Under the pieces are notes generated by a model. The model was not told the DNA's origin. It did not search any database and saw only the letters and a program-made list of their open reading frames with translations. The translations under genes were made by a program, and so were the position numbers. 34,643 nucleotides of DNA, from contig CACHJL010000012.1 in NCBI GenBank assembly GCA_902580135.1, positions 1 through 34,643 of the forward strand, written 5' to 3'. Positions within the stretch are counted from its first letter, which is position 1. The number at the start of each line of letters is the position of its first letter. Below, piece after piece: positions 25,122 through 33,347 of this stretch. This stretch comes from an uncultured Pelagibacteraceae bacterium (GTDB taxonomy: Bacteria > Pseudomonadota > Alphaproteobacteria > Pelagibacterales > Pelagibacteraceae).

Positions 25122-25770
25122 CTTTAATTTTAATTTTTCTTTTTGCTTTACTGGCAAGTTTTGGATCATGAGTTACCATAATTAATGAAGAACCTTCTTC
25201 TTTTACATATTTAAACAAAATATTAGAAATCATTAATGAGTTTTCTGTATCTAAGTTTCCTGTTGGCTCATCAGCTAAAATTAATTTTGGTTTCATGGCA
25301 ATAGATCTTGCTATTGCAACTCTTTGTTGTTCGCCACCTGACAGTTGGCTTGGGAGGTTGTTAAATCGATGTTTTAATCCAAATCTTTCTAGCAAAAGCT
25401 TTGCTTCTTTTTCAGGGTTTTTAAAATTATTAAGTTCAAGAGTTAAAGCAACATTCTCTATTGCTGAATAATTTGGAATTAAATAAAAAGATTGAAATAT
25501 AATTCCAATATTTTTTTTTCTAATTTTAGAAATCTCATCTTCGTTTAATTTAGTAATTTCATGATCTTGAAAATAAATTTTACCCGAGGTTACCTTTTCA
25601 AGGCCTGCAATTAACATAATTAAACTGGTTTTGCCTGAACCGCTTTCTCCAACAATTGAAATTGTTTCATTTTTATTGGTGGTTAGATCAATATTTTTTA
25701 AAACTTTTATAGTTTCTTTGCCAGTTTGGTATTTGAGATTTACCTTTTTTAATTTAAGAAGTGTATTCAT
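25105..25770 (-). CDS. ybbA: ABC ATPase, YbbA/LolD family
   Basis: ATPase of 221 residues when started at ATG 25770 (MNTLLKLKKVNLKYQ); a longer frame to 25818 adds 16 hydrophobic residues that belong to the divergent gene's DNA. Walker A is GESGSGKTS (41-49), the Q-loop is in IIFQSFYLIP (90-99), the signature is LSGGEQQRVAIARS (143-156), and Walker B is LILADEP. It powers YbbP, whose start overlaps its end by 17 nt. Its start codon overlaps that of tesA on the other strand. Confidence 0.93.
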   Translation of the reverse strand: MNTLLKLKKVNLKYQTGKETIKVLKNIDLTTNKNETISIVGESGSGKTSLIMLIAGLEKVTSGKIYFQDHEITKLNEDEISKIRKKNIGIIFQSFYLIPNYSAIENVALTLELNNFKNPEKEAKLLLERFGLKHRFNNLPSQLSGGEQQRVAIARSIAMKPKLILADEPTGNLDTENSLMISNILFKYVKEEGSSLIMVTHDPKLASKAKRKIKIKDGKIK

Positions 25771-26380
25771 GAATAAAAGTTTTATTATTAAAATAATTGC
25801 TATCTGTCTAGTGACCATAAATGCAATTGCAATTGAAAAAGTCGTATTATTTGGTGATAGTTTAATGGCTGGATATGGCTTGCCTAATGAACAACATTTA
25901 TCTGTAGTTTTAGAAAAAAATTTAAAATCAAAAGGTTATGAAATTGAAATAATTAACGCTAGTGTTTCAGGAAGTACTTCTTCTAGTGGTTTGAATAGGG
26001 TAAAATGGACTTTGTCCGAATCTGATATTGATTTAATGATTTTAAATCTTGGAGCTAATGATATGCTTCGAGGTATCAGCCCAAGTGAGACTAAAAATAA
26101 TTTAGAAGAAATAATTAAAATTACCCAAGATAAAAAAATAGAACTTATCTTAGCTGGAATGATTGCACCAAATTCACACGGAGAAGAATATAAAAAAAAA
26201 TTTGATAAAATATATCCAGATTTATCAAAAAAATATAATTTAATTTATATTCCTTTTTTATTAGAAGGTGTAGCACTGAAACCTGAATTAAACTTAAATG
26301 ATGGAATGCATCCTAATTCAAAAGGAGTAAAAATAATCAGTAACACTTTAGAAAAAAAAATTACTCCTTTGGTAGAATAA
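25769..26380 (+). CDS. tesA: Periplasmic SGNH esterase/lysophospholipase
   Basis: A 203-residue GDSL-type hydrolase with a signal peptide (about 1-21). Catalytic residues are all present: S31 (FGDSLMAGYG), G68 (SVSGST), N97 (LGANDML), D178 and H181 (DGMHPNS). TesA-type enzymes hydrolyse thioesters, esters and lysophospholipids in the periplasm. The start is ATG 25769, where the signal peptide begins; an earlier in-frame ATG at 25631 lies inside ybbA. In E. coli tesA also diverges from ybbA-ybbP, so the arrangement is conserved. Confidence 0.93.
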   Translation: MNKSFIIKIIAICLVTINAIAIEKVVLFGDSLMAGYGLPNEQHLSVVLEKNLKSKGYEIEIINASVSGSTSSSGLNRVKWTLSESDIDLMILNLGANDMLRGISPSETKNNLEEIIKITQDKKIELILAGMIAPNSHGEEYKKKFDKIYPDLSKKYNLIYIPFLLEGVALKPELNLNDGMHPNSKGVKIISNTLEKKITPLVE

Positions 26381-26388
26381 AATATTGA

Positions 26389-27504
26389 TTAGTTTAAAAT
26401 ATCTTTTGCTTTGAAATAATTGTGTCCAAAAGCATCTGCTACTGCTTTATATGTAACTTTTCCTTTATAAATATTTAAACCATCTAAAAAATTTTGATCT
26501 TCTTTAAGAGTTTTTTGATATCCAAATTGTGCGAGTTTGGACAAAAAAGGTAAAGTTGCTTTATTTAAAGCAATTGTAGAAGTTCTTGGAACGCCTCCCG
26601 GCATATTAGCAACACAATAATGAACAACATCATCGACGATATAAGTTGGTTCTGCATGTGTGGTTGGTTTGCTTGTTTCAACACATCCGCCTTGATCAAT
26701 AGCAACATCAACAATAACTGATCCACGCTTCATTTTTTTTATCATATTTTTTGTAACTAATTTTGGAGCTTCCGCGCCAGGTATTAAAACACCGCCAACT
26801 AATAAATCGCAGTTTGATACTAATTTTTCTAAATCTATATTTTCACTTAATTGTGGAATAATTTTATTTCCAAAAATTTCACTCAATTGCTTAAGTCTTT
26901 TTTCTGATTTATCTACAACATGTACCTTGGCTCTCATTCCAGTGGCTATAATTGCAGCATTTTCTCCAACTACTCCACCTCCAAGGATTACTACTTCAGC
27001 AGGTTCTCCTCCAGGTGCTCCTCCTAATAATATTCCTCTACCATTTTGATTTTTTTCTAAACAATGAGCTCCAGCCTGAACAGACATTCTTCCAGCTACT
27101 GCACTCATAGGAGCTAATAAAGGGAGTCTTCCATTATTATCTGTAACTGTTTCGTATGCAATACATATAGACTTTGTATTAATTAATCCTTGGGTTAATT
27201 CTTTTGCTGCAGCTAAATGAAGATAAGTAAATATAATTTGATTTTCTTTGATCATCTTAACTTCATTAGACAAAGGTTCCTTAACTTTAACAATGATATC
27301 TGCATCATTAAAAATATCTTCTACTTTGTCTAAAATTTTAGCTCCTGCTTTCTTATACTGATCATTATCAAAGCCTGCCTCGAATCCACCGTTATTTTCA
27401 ACCAATACTTCATGACCGTTAGAAATTAGAGTTTTTACGCTTTCTGGAGTTAATCCAATCCTATTTTCTTGCGGTTTTATTTCCCTTGGAACACCGATTT
27501 TCAT
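26389..27504 (-). CDS. ald: Alanine dehydrogenase
   Basis: NAD-dependent enzyme interconverting L-alanine and pyruvate plus ammonium. It has 371 residues, the standard size, with standard numbering of key residues: R15, K75 (VKVKEP), H96 (YLHLAA) and the aspartate in VDVAIDQGG. The NAD site is VVILGGGVVGENAA. It follows tpa by 9 nt on the same strand. In taurine degraders Ald regenerates the pyruvate acceptor that Tpa uses and releases the taurine nitrogen as ammonium. It ends 8 nt from the converging tesA. Confidence 0.97.
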   Translation of the reverse strand: MKIGVPREIKPQENRIGLTPESVKTLISNGHEVLVENNGGFEAGFDNDQYKKAGAKILDKVEDIFNDADIIVKVKEPLSNEVKMIKENQIIFTYLHLAAAKELTQGLINTKSICIAYETVTDNNGRLPLLAPMSAVAGRMSVQAGAHCLEKNQNGRGILLGGAPGGEPAEVVILGGGVVGENAAIIATGMRAKVHVVDKSEKRLKQLSEIFGNKIIPQLSENIDLEKLVSNCDLLVGGVLIPGAEAPKLVTKNMIKKMKRGSVIVDVAIDQGGCVETSKPTTHAEPTYIVDDVVHYCVANMPGGVPRTSTIALNKATLPFLSKLAQFGYQKTLKEDQNFLDGLNIYKGKVTYKAVADAFGHNYFKAKDILN

Positions 27505-27513
27505 TAGATTAAA

Positions 27514-28857
27514 TTAATTTTTTTTGCTTTTAGAATAGTTGGTAATTCCAGTTCTAAGTTTTTCAATAATTTCATCAATATGTTTTTTTTCACATATAAA
27601 CATCGGAGCAATAATCAAACAATCCCCTGTAGCTTTAAAATTAACTCCAGCTTCATAACAATGTTTAAAACAAGTAAAACCTGCTGCTCCTGGTTTTTTA
27701 TCCATTTTCATATCTATTCCACCCATCATTCCGTATCCTCTTATATTTTCAACAGCATCTAAATCTTTAAGAGACATTAAACCTTCTTGAAAGTATGGAG
27801 ACATTTCTTTTGCTCTTTTAAATATATCTTCTTTTTCAAAAATTTCTTGAACAGCTAATCCAGCGGCAACTGAAATAGGAATTCCAGAATATGTGTATCC
27901 ATGAAATAATTCAATCGCACCTTGAGGTGAATTATCCATTACCGCATCATAAATTTCTTCTTTACAAGCAACTGCCCCAAGAGGAACTATTCCATTTGTT
28001 GTAGCCTTAGCCATAGTCAATAGGTCTGGGGTTACGCCATATTCTTGTGAAGCGAAAGGTGATCCAGTTCTTCCCCATCCTGTAATTACTTCATCGAATA
28101 TTAATAAAATTCCATGCTTGTCACAGATTTCTCTTAACCTCTGCAAATACCCTTTTGGTGGAACTAATGTGCCTGTAGAGCCTGCAATAGGTTCAACAAT
28201 ACATGCTGCAATATTTTCTGCTCCAAAATTTGTACAAATTCTTTCCAAGTCATTTGCTATTTCTGCTCCAGTTTCTGGTTGCCCTGAAATAAATTTGTGT
28301 TCAGGTAAGTGTGTATGTCTCATGTGGACTACACCGGGCATCAAAACACTAGCAAATGTTTTAACATTATTTATCATTCCCCCAACTGAAGTGGCTCCAA
28401 TGTTCATTCCATGGTAAGCTCTTTCTCTTCCTACAAATCTAAATCTGTGCCCTTGGCCTCTAGCTTTGTGATAGGCTATTGAAATTTTGATAGCTGTTTC
28501 AACAGCTGTTGATCCACATATTGTATAAAAAATTCTATTTAAATTTCCTGGTGTATGTTTTGCAATTTTTGTAGCAAGCTCAAAAGAACCTCCAAATCCC
28601 TGTTGAAAAGGTTGGGCATAATCAAGTTTTCTTAATTGATTTGTTACTGCATTTATTATTTCTTCTCTTCCATGGCCTAAAGGATTACAAAACAATCCTG
28701 AGCTAGCATCTATTTGAGTTTGCCCTTGGTGATTTTTTAAATAAACCCCTTTAGCTTCAGTAATTAATCTAGGATTAGCTTTAAAATCTCTGTTAGATGA
28801 AAATGGCATCCAGTGTTCATTTAGAGAGTTTGGAATTTCTGGTTTTTCTGAGCTCAT
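27514..28857 (-). CDS. tpa: Class III aminotransferase, probable taurine:pyruvate aminotransferase
   Basis: PLP enzyme of 447 residues. The PLP lysine is K284 (TMAKATTNGIVPLGAV), with D255 in FDEVITGWGRTG and the phosphate loop GSTAVETAIK (115-124). The N-terminus HWMPFSSNRDFKANPRLI marks the omega-amino acid:pyruvate group, which includes beta-alanine, GABA and taurine enzymes. Neighbours decide: ald behind it, tauABC in front, xsc in the same window. It would convert taurine and pyruvate to sulfoacetaldehyde and alanine. Beta-alanine:pyruvate activity remains possible. Confidence 0.82.
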   Translation of the reverse strand: MSSEKPEIPNSLNEHWMPFSSNRDFKANPRLITEAKGVYLKNHQGQTQIDASSGLFCNPLGHGREEIINAVTNQLRKLDYAQPFQQGFGGSFELATKIAKHTPGNLNRIFYTICGSTAVETAIKISIAYHKARGQGHRFRFVGRERAYHGMNIGATSVGGMINNVKTFASVLMPGVVHMRHTHLPEHKFISGQPETGAEIANDLERICTNFGAENIAACIVEPIAGSTGTLVPPKGYLQRLREICDKHGILLIFDEVITGWGRTGSPFASQEYGVTPDLLTMAKATTNGIVPLGAVACKEEIYDAVMDNSPQGAIELFHGYTYSGIPISVAAGLAVQEIFEKEDIFKRAKEMSPYFQEGLMSLKDLDAVENIRGYGMMGGIDMKMDKKPGAAGFTCFKHCYEAGVNFKATGDCLIIAPMFICEKKHIDEIIEKLRTGITNYSKSKKN

Positions 28858-29060
28858 AATTTATTTTTTTATGTTTGCAATTTCTTCTAGACTAGTTTTT
28901 TTTAATTAAACAGCAAATAAATTAAACAATTAAAAAGAATACAACTTCAGATTGTTAATTGTTTATTCTTTAATAAATTCTAGCTAATTCTTAGTTTACT
29001 TAGCCATTGGAATACACTTTAATGTGTTACGTAAATTAAATTTAATTAACAGGAGATAAA
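28858..29060. promoter_or_regulatory. Divergent tpa-ald / tauABC promoter region
   Basis: A 203-bp A/T-rich gap serving both transcripts. AAACAATTAA (28924-28933) and TTAATTGTTT (28955-28964) form a perfect 10-bp inverted repeat, and AAAGAAT (28934-28940) and ATTCTTT (28965-28971) a second one interlocked with it. ACAC-N6-GTGT sits at 29014-29027, about 35-45 bp before the tauA start, where a promoter or operator is expected. tauA has a good AGGAG ribosome site. A taurine regulator such as TauR is not encoded here. Confidence 0.4.
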
Positions 29061-30002
29061 ATGAAAAAAATAATAAGTTTTATTCTTGGAAGTTTGTTTG
29101 CTCTCAATTTGTCAATTTCAGCCGCCAATGCTGCTGCTAATGAAGTGAGAGTTGCTTTCTTCTTAGAATGGCCAACTCCAAACCAAGAAGATAAAGTGAA
29201 AGGCACTTATGAAAAGGCTTTAGGTGTACCAGTAAAATGGACAAACTTCACAAATGGTGGAGCAATGACTGATGCTATGTTGGCAGGAGATATTGATATT
29301 TCGTATTCTCAAGGTTTAGTACCTTTTATCAATGCTGTAAAATCTAATGCACCTTTAAAACTTGTAGATATTGCAATGGAATATGGAATGGGTGGTACTA
29401 CTTGTGTAACTTCTAATGCATCTGGAATTACAAAAGCAAACGCATCTGAATTAGAAGGTAAAAAAGTTGCAGTTCCACTAGGAACAATGGCTGAATACGT
29501 ATTTGATGAAAGTATGAAAGTTGTTGGAGCTGACAGAGGTAAAATGGATGTTATTCAAATGGACCCTGAAGAAGGTGCTGCTGCATTAGTAAGTGGTGAT
29601 GTTGTTATGGCTTGCCTATTTGGTGGTAACTCTATCAAAGCAGCAACAGCAGTTGGTTCAAGACTTTTAACTGTTCAAGAAGCTAGAGATGCTGGTATTT
29701 TGGGTATTGATATTACATCTGTAACTGACAAATTCATGAAAGAAAATCCAGGAATGTTAAGAACTTTCATAGAAGTAACTCATGAAGCAAACGCAAGATA
29801 CGCATCTGGTAAATCAGATATGAATGTGATTGCTAAAGATGCTGAAATGAAACTTGCTGATATGAAAGAAACTATTGGTGGATTTAAATTTCTAACTCCA
29901 GAAGAAACTAAACAGTCTATGGAGAGTGGTAATCTTGATGGTTTCCTAAAAGGTATGGGAACACCTGATGGAGCTGTAGATACTAGTTTCTTACCTCTAT
30001 AA
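29061..30002 (+). CDS. tauA: Taurine-binding periplasmic protein
   Basis: Solute-binding protein of 313 residues with a signal peptide (about 1-25, ending ANA). The mature start VRVAFFLEWPTPNQ is characteristic of alphaproteobacterial TauA. Later pieces fit the NMT1/TauA fold: SQGLVPFINAVKSNAPLKLVD, KKVAVPLGTMAEYVF and GDVVMACLFGGNSIKA. It delivers taurine to TauBC. Compared with most genes here its codons are richer in G and C at some positions, as expected for a highly expressed binding protein. A strong terminator hairpin follows it. Confidence 0.93.
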   Translation: MKKIISFILGSLFALNLSISAANAAANEVRVAFFLEWPTPNQEDKVKGTYEKALGVPVKWTNFTNGGAMTDAMLAGDIDISYSQGLVPFINAVKSNAPLKLVDIAMEYGMGGTTCVTSNASGITKANASELEGKKVAVPLGTMAEYVFDESMKVVGADRGKMDVIQMDPEEGAAALVSGDVVMACLFGGNSIKAATAVGSRLLTVQEARDAGILGIDITSVTDKFMKENPGMLRTFIEVTHEANARYASGKSDMNVIAKDAEMKLADMKETIGGFKFLTPEETKQSMESGNLDGFLKGMGTPDGAVDTSFLPL

Positions 30003-30023
30003 TTAATAGAGAAAGAAAAATTT

Positions 30024-30061
30024 AATAGGCGCCAATTTAAATAATTGGTGCCTATTTTTTT
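30024..30061 (+). terminator. Intrinsic terminator between tauA and tauB
   Basis: A 14-bp stem pairs AATAGGCGCCAATT (30024-30037) with AATTGGTGCCTATT (30043-30056), with one G-U pair and a 5-nt loop, and runs into a tract of T to 30061. This is a classical intrinsic terminator. Because tauB-tauC follow closely, partial read-through would give much more TauA than TauBC. Confidence 0.88.
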
Positions 30062-30090
30062 AGTAAAAATTCAAATATAAAGTTAGTCTT

Positions 30091-30888
30091 ATGAGCGATC
30101 TAGTTTCTCTAAATCTTAATATGATTTTCAAAAGTCCAAAAGGAGAAACGGTTCACGCTTTAAAAGATGTAAGTTTTACTTTAAAAAAAGGTGAATTGCT
30201 TACAGTACTTGGACCCTCTGGCTGTGGAAAAACAACTTTACTTAATATAGCAGCTGGATTTTTAAGACCTACCTCTGGAAAACTTACTCTTAATGAAAAA
30301 GAGATAGATGGGCCTGGAGTTGAAAGAGGAATGGTTTTTCAACAAGGTGCTCTGTTTGAGTGGTTAACAGTTGCTGAAAATGTAAACTTTGGACTTCGAA
30401 TGAAACAAGAAAATCATGAAGTAACAGCAAAAAAGGTTGAAGAGTGGCTAGATATAGTTGGATTAAAAGGTTTTGGAAACACTCCTACCTATCAATTATC
30501 TGGAGGTATGCAGCAAAGAGTGGCTCTTGCCAGATGCTTAATAAATGACCCTGATTTGATTTTGATGGATGAGCCATTAGGTGCACTAGATGCATTAACT
30601 AGAGAGAAGATGCAATCTTTAGTTTTAAAAATTTGGAAAGAAACAGGAAAAACAATTATTTTAATTACACACTCAGTTGAGGAGGCATTGTTGCTTGGTG
30701 AAAGACTATATGTGATGGCACCAAGACCGGGCAGAATACATAAAGAGTACAAACTTCCTTTTGCAGAAATGGGATTAAAAGAAGATTTAAGAGAAATTAA
30801 AAAAAATAAAGAATTTTCATCAAAGAGAGAGGAAATTTTATCTATGATCTGGAATATGGAAGAAGAAATCATGGGTAAAGAAAACTAA
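30091..30888 (+). CDS. tauB: Taurine ABC transporter ATPase
   Basis: ATPase of 265 residues. Walker A is GPSGCGKTT (41-49), the Q-loop region is VFQQGALFEWLTV (82-94), the signature is LSGGMQQRVALARC (136-149), and Walker B LILMDEPLGALD (156-167). ITHSVEEALLLGERL carries the switch histidine. The C-terminal RPGRIHKEYKLPF is usual for the nitrate/sulfonate/taurine group. TauC begins directly after its stop codon without a gap. Confidence 0.94.
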   Translation: MSDLVSLNLNMIFKSPKGETVHALKDVSFTLKKGELLTVLGPSGCGKTTLLNIAAGFLRPTSGKLTLNEKEIDGPGVERGMVFQQGALFEWLTVAENVNFGLRMKQENHEVTAKKVEEWLDIVGLKGFGNTPTYQLSGGMQQRVALARCLINDPDLILMDEPLGALDALTREKMQSLVLKIWKETGKTIILITHSVEEALLLGERLYVMAPRPGRIHKEYKLPFAEMGLKEDLREIKKNKEFSSKREEILSMIWNMEEEIMGKEN

Positions 30889-32814
30889 ATGTTAACTCAA
30901 TTTTTAACTATCTTAATATTTGTAGCAATTATTGGATGTATCCTTTATGGGAGACGATTAATTAAAACGGAAAAAGTTGATGCAGTTTTCGGTAATCCTG
31001 AAAGAGCTAAAGGCGGCACACATTGGGTAATTGTTGGCTCTAGTGCAATTTTATTAGTTTGGCTTTATTATTCTTGGGATATAGCAAAAGGTTTTTATCC
31101 AAAATCAGCAAATGAATTGTGCCAAGTAGCTAAAATTAATGAGTCATTGTTAGGATTAAAATATCAATTTCCTATTGAAGAAAGAGAATTCAAAAGTACC
31201 TCAATAATAAAAATTGAAAACAAGAATCTTCAAAGAGTTACAAATGAAATACAAAATTCATCAGATCTTAATGATCAACAAAAAAATATTTTAGTTAGAT
31301 ATATTGATCAAACTAAAAAATTAATTCCATTGCTAACTAATGAAGACTTGATGGAGATGAATACAAAACTTGAAATTCAGGAGCTCACTGAACAAATTAA
31401 ACTTCTGAGTTCTGATTTTCAAAAAAAAGATTATCCATTTGAAACAGCAGAACAAAAAGCTGAAAGACTAAAAGCTGTTTCAGAGCAAGGTAGTTGGGGT
31501 ATCATAACGGTTAGGACTGGTACTGGATCAATAGAAAATACTATTGAAGTTCCAATGGTTCCTGAGACTAATAAAGGTTTAAAATTCGATTATGCTGCAA
31601 AAGAACTTAAGCTTATAAATGATAAATTCTTTAAGTTAAGAAATCATAACCTGCAGTTCAAAAATTCAATTAAAAAATTAAAAGATGAAATTAAATCTTA
31701 TAGAAAAAGTTTAGATGATAGTGATGAGATCGCATCAACTTTTGCAAAAGATATTGTTAAAATAGCAAGACGAATTGAATACGCAAGTATTTACCCTCCA
31801 GCTGCTTTAAATGAAATGAAAAACGCAATTATTGAATTTGATAATGTACAAAAAGATCAACAAGGCGGGTTATGGTTAATTGATTTAATTCTGTTTCCAG
31901 CAGGTACAATTGTTTCAAGTGGCACAAGTTGTTCAGAACAAGGTTCGGGAAGATGGTTACCAAAGCCTTCTGATACATTTAACAAGTTTGTACTGATGTC
32001 TAAACCAAGCATTGGATACAAAAATATCCCACTCCTATGGATAGAAATGATTGATGTTAGCTCAATTATAGGCTTTATTTTACCTGATTGGATAGCAGAT
32101 ATTTTACCAGGAGAGTACCCAGTTCATACAAATGAAGGTGTTGTTAAGCAAAACTTTAAAGGGAAAGTTCTTAAAATTGTAACTGGGGACTTTAAATTAT
32201 TTAAGATCCCTGTTCCTTATGGGCATATTTGGGATTCTTTCTTAAGAGTATTTTTAGGTTTGGTGTTTGGAATAATTATTGGAGTACCACTAGGATTATT
32301 TATGGGATTAAATAGATTTGCTAAAGGTTTCTTCGATCCATTAATAGAGTTATATAGACCAGTTCCCCCATTAGCTTGGGCACCTTTAATCATTTCAGTA
32401 CTTGGAATTGATAACACTGGTAAAGTATTTTTATTGTTCATGGTCTCACTATCAATCATGATTATTTCTGCCAGAGCTGGTGCATCAGGTACTCAACTTT
32501 CAAAAATTCATGCCGCACATTCGCTAGGGGCATCAAAAAGACAAATACTAAGACATGTTATTTTTCCAAACTCCTTACCAGAAATATTAACAGGAATAAG
32601 AGTTGCTGTGGGTATGTGTTGGGGAACTTTAGTTGCTGCAGAATTTTTAGCAGGTACAACTGGTATAGGTTTTGTTGAAAACGTTGCTAAAAAATACTTC
32701 CAATATGAAGTTATTTGGATAACAATATTTATTATGGGAATGCTTGGTCTACTATTTGATATAACTTTAAGAAAAATAATTGATAAGACTATACCTTGGA
32801 GAGGCAAAGGTTAA
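30889..32814 (+). CDS. tauC: Taurine ABC transporter permease with large extra N-terminal region
   Basis: The last ~200 residues are a normal TauC permease: LYRPVPPLAWAPLI (488-501), the ATPase-contact EAA loop AAHSLGASKRQILRHVIFPN (542-561), and PEILTGIRVAVGMCWGTLVAAEF. The protein is 641 residues, however, against about 275 for E. coli TauC. Residues 1-21 and 46-64 are membrane helices joined by a basic loop (RRLIKTEK), so 65 to about 445 should lie in the periplasm. That region is charged, with probable coiled-coils near 105-190 and 230-300 (NLQFKNSIKKLKDEIKSY). The WLPKPSDTF segment (356-364) matches the usual beginning of TauC after its first helix. No frameshift is seen; the extra part may contact TauA or another periplasmic partner. 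Confidence 0.9.
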   Translation: MLTQFLTILIFVAIIGCILYGRRLIKTEKVDAVFGNPERAKGGTHWVIVGSSAILLVWLYYSWDIAKGFYPKSANELCQVAKINESLLGLKYQFPIEEREFKSTSIIKIENKNLQRVTNEIQNSSDLNDQQKNILVRYIDQTKKLIPLLTNEDLMEMNTKLEIQELTEQIKLLSSDFQKKDYPFETAEQKAERLKAVSEQGSWGIITVRTGTGSIENTIEVPMVPETNKGLKFDYAAKELKLINDKFFKLRNHNLQFKNSIKKLKDEIKSYRKSLDDSDEIASTFAKDIVKIARRIEYASIYPPAALNEMKNAIIEFDNVQKDQQGGLWLIDLILFPAGTIVSSGTSCSEQGSGRWLPKPSDTFNKFVLMSKPSIGYKNIPLLWIEMIDVSSIIGFILPDWIADILPGEYPVHTNEGVVKQNFKGKVLKIVTGDFKLFKIPVPYGHIWDSFLRVFLGLVFGIIIGVPLGLFMGLNRFAKGFFDPLIELYRPVPPLAWAPLIISVLGIDNTGKVFLLFMVSLSIMIISARAGASGTQLSKIHAAHSLGASKRQILRHVIFPNSLPEILTGIRVAVGMCWGTLVAAEFLAGTTGIGFVENVAKKYFQYEVIWITIFIMGMLGLLFDITLRKIIDKTIPWRGKG

Positions 32815-32833
32815 GTAGATACATTTTAAAGAA

Positions 32834-33343
32834 CTAGACCTTTTTCACAAAACCAATAGCGGCACCAATGGACGTCAAAAATCCAGCTAACGGTAAAATC
32901 GCAACTGCGTATTTTTTTGGCATATAATTCTCTTTAAACTCAATACCTTGCATACTAATTTCAAAATACCACATCTCCCAATACTTTCCTCGCATACCCT
33001 CAACAAGTTCAATTCCATAAATTATCAATACGATACCAATTACCATAATCATAATTTTCCAAAACTGGCGTATATATAGCGACAATCTGCTTGGTAATTT
33101 TTCATAAATTAAATTTAAAGCTACGTGTTCATGGTCTCTGGCTGTCAGAGAAAGCGCAATAAACATCAACCAAATATTACTTAATACTGTTAGCAGATCT
33201 CCCCAAACCGGAGGGTTGTTAAAAACATATCGCATAGTAACGTTATAAAGAGTAAAACCAACCATCGCAGCCAATAAAAGTGAACACATAGCTTCCAAAG
33301 TACGATGGATAAAACGATCTATTTTGTTTAAAAATTTTAACAT
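32834..33343 (-). CDS. TRAP transporter small permease (DctQ type)
   Basis: A 169-residue protein with four membrane helices. The family motif MRYVFNNPPVWGDLLTVLSN (about 37-56) and ARDHEHVALNLIYEKLP are clear. With the large permease and a periplasmic binding protein it forms a sodium-driven uptake system for an organic acid. It lies behind dctM (5-nt gap), the reverse of the common Q-then-M order, and converges with tauC. No binding-protein gene is in the window; substrate unknown. Confidence 0.92.
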   Translation of the reverse strand: MLKFLNKIDRFIHRTLEAMCSLLLAAMVGFTLYNVTMRYVFNNPPVWGDLLTVLSNIWLMFIALSLTARDHEHVALNLIYEKLPSRLSLYIRQFWKIMIMVIGIVLIIYGIELVEGMRGKYWEMWYFEISMQGIEFKENYMPKKYAVAILPLAGFLTSIGAAIGFVKKV

Positions 33344-33347
33344 ATAA

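Noticed and set aside
28924-28971. RNA pseudoknot in the tpa/tauA gap
   Set aside because: Zero-length connecting loops make it sterically unlikely; interlocked DNA inverted repeats are a simpler reading.
30492-30872. Long open frame antisense to tauB
   Set aside because: Shadow of a well-defined ATPase gene; no start signal or family resemblance.
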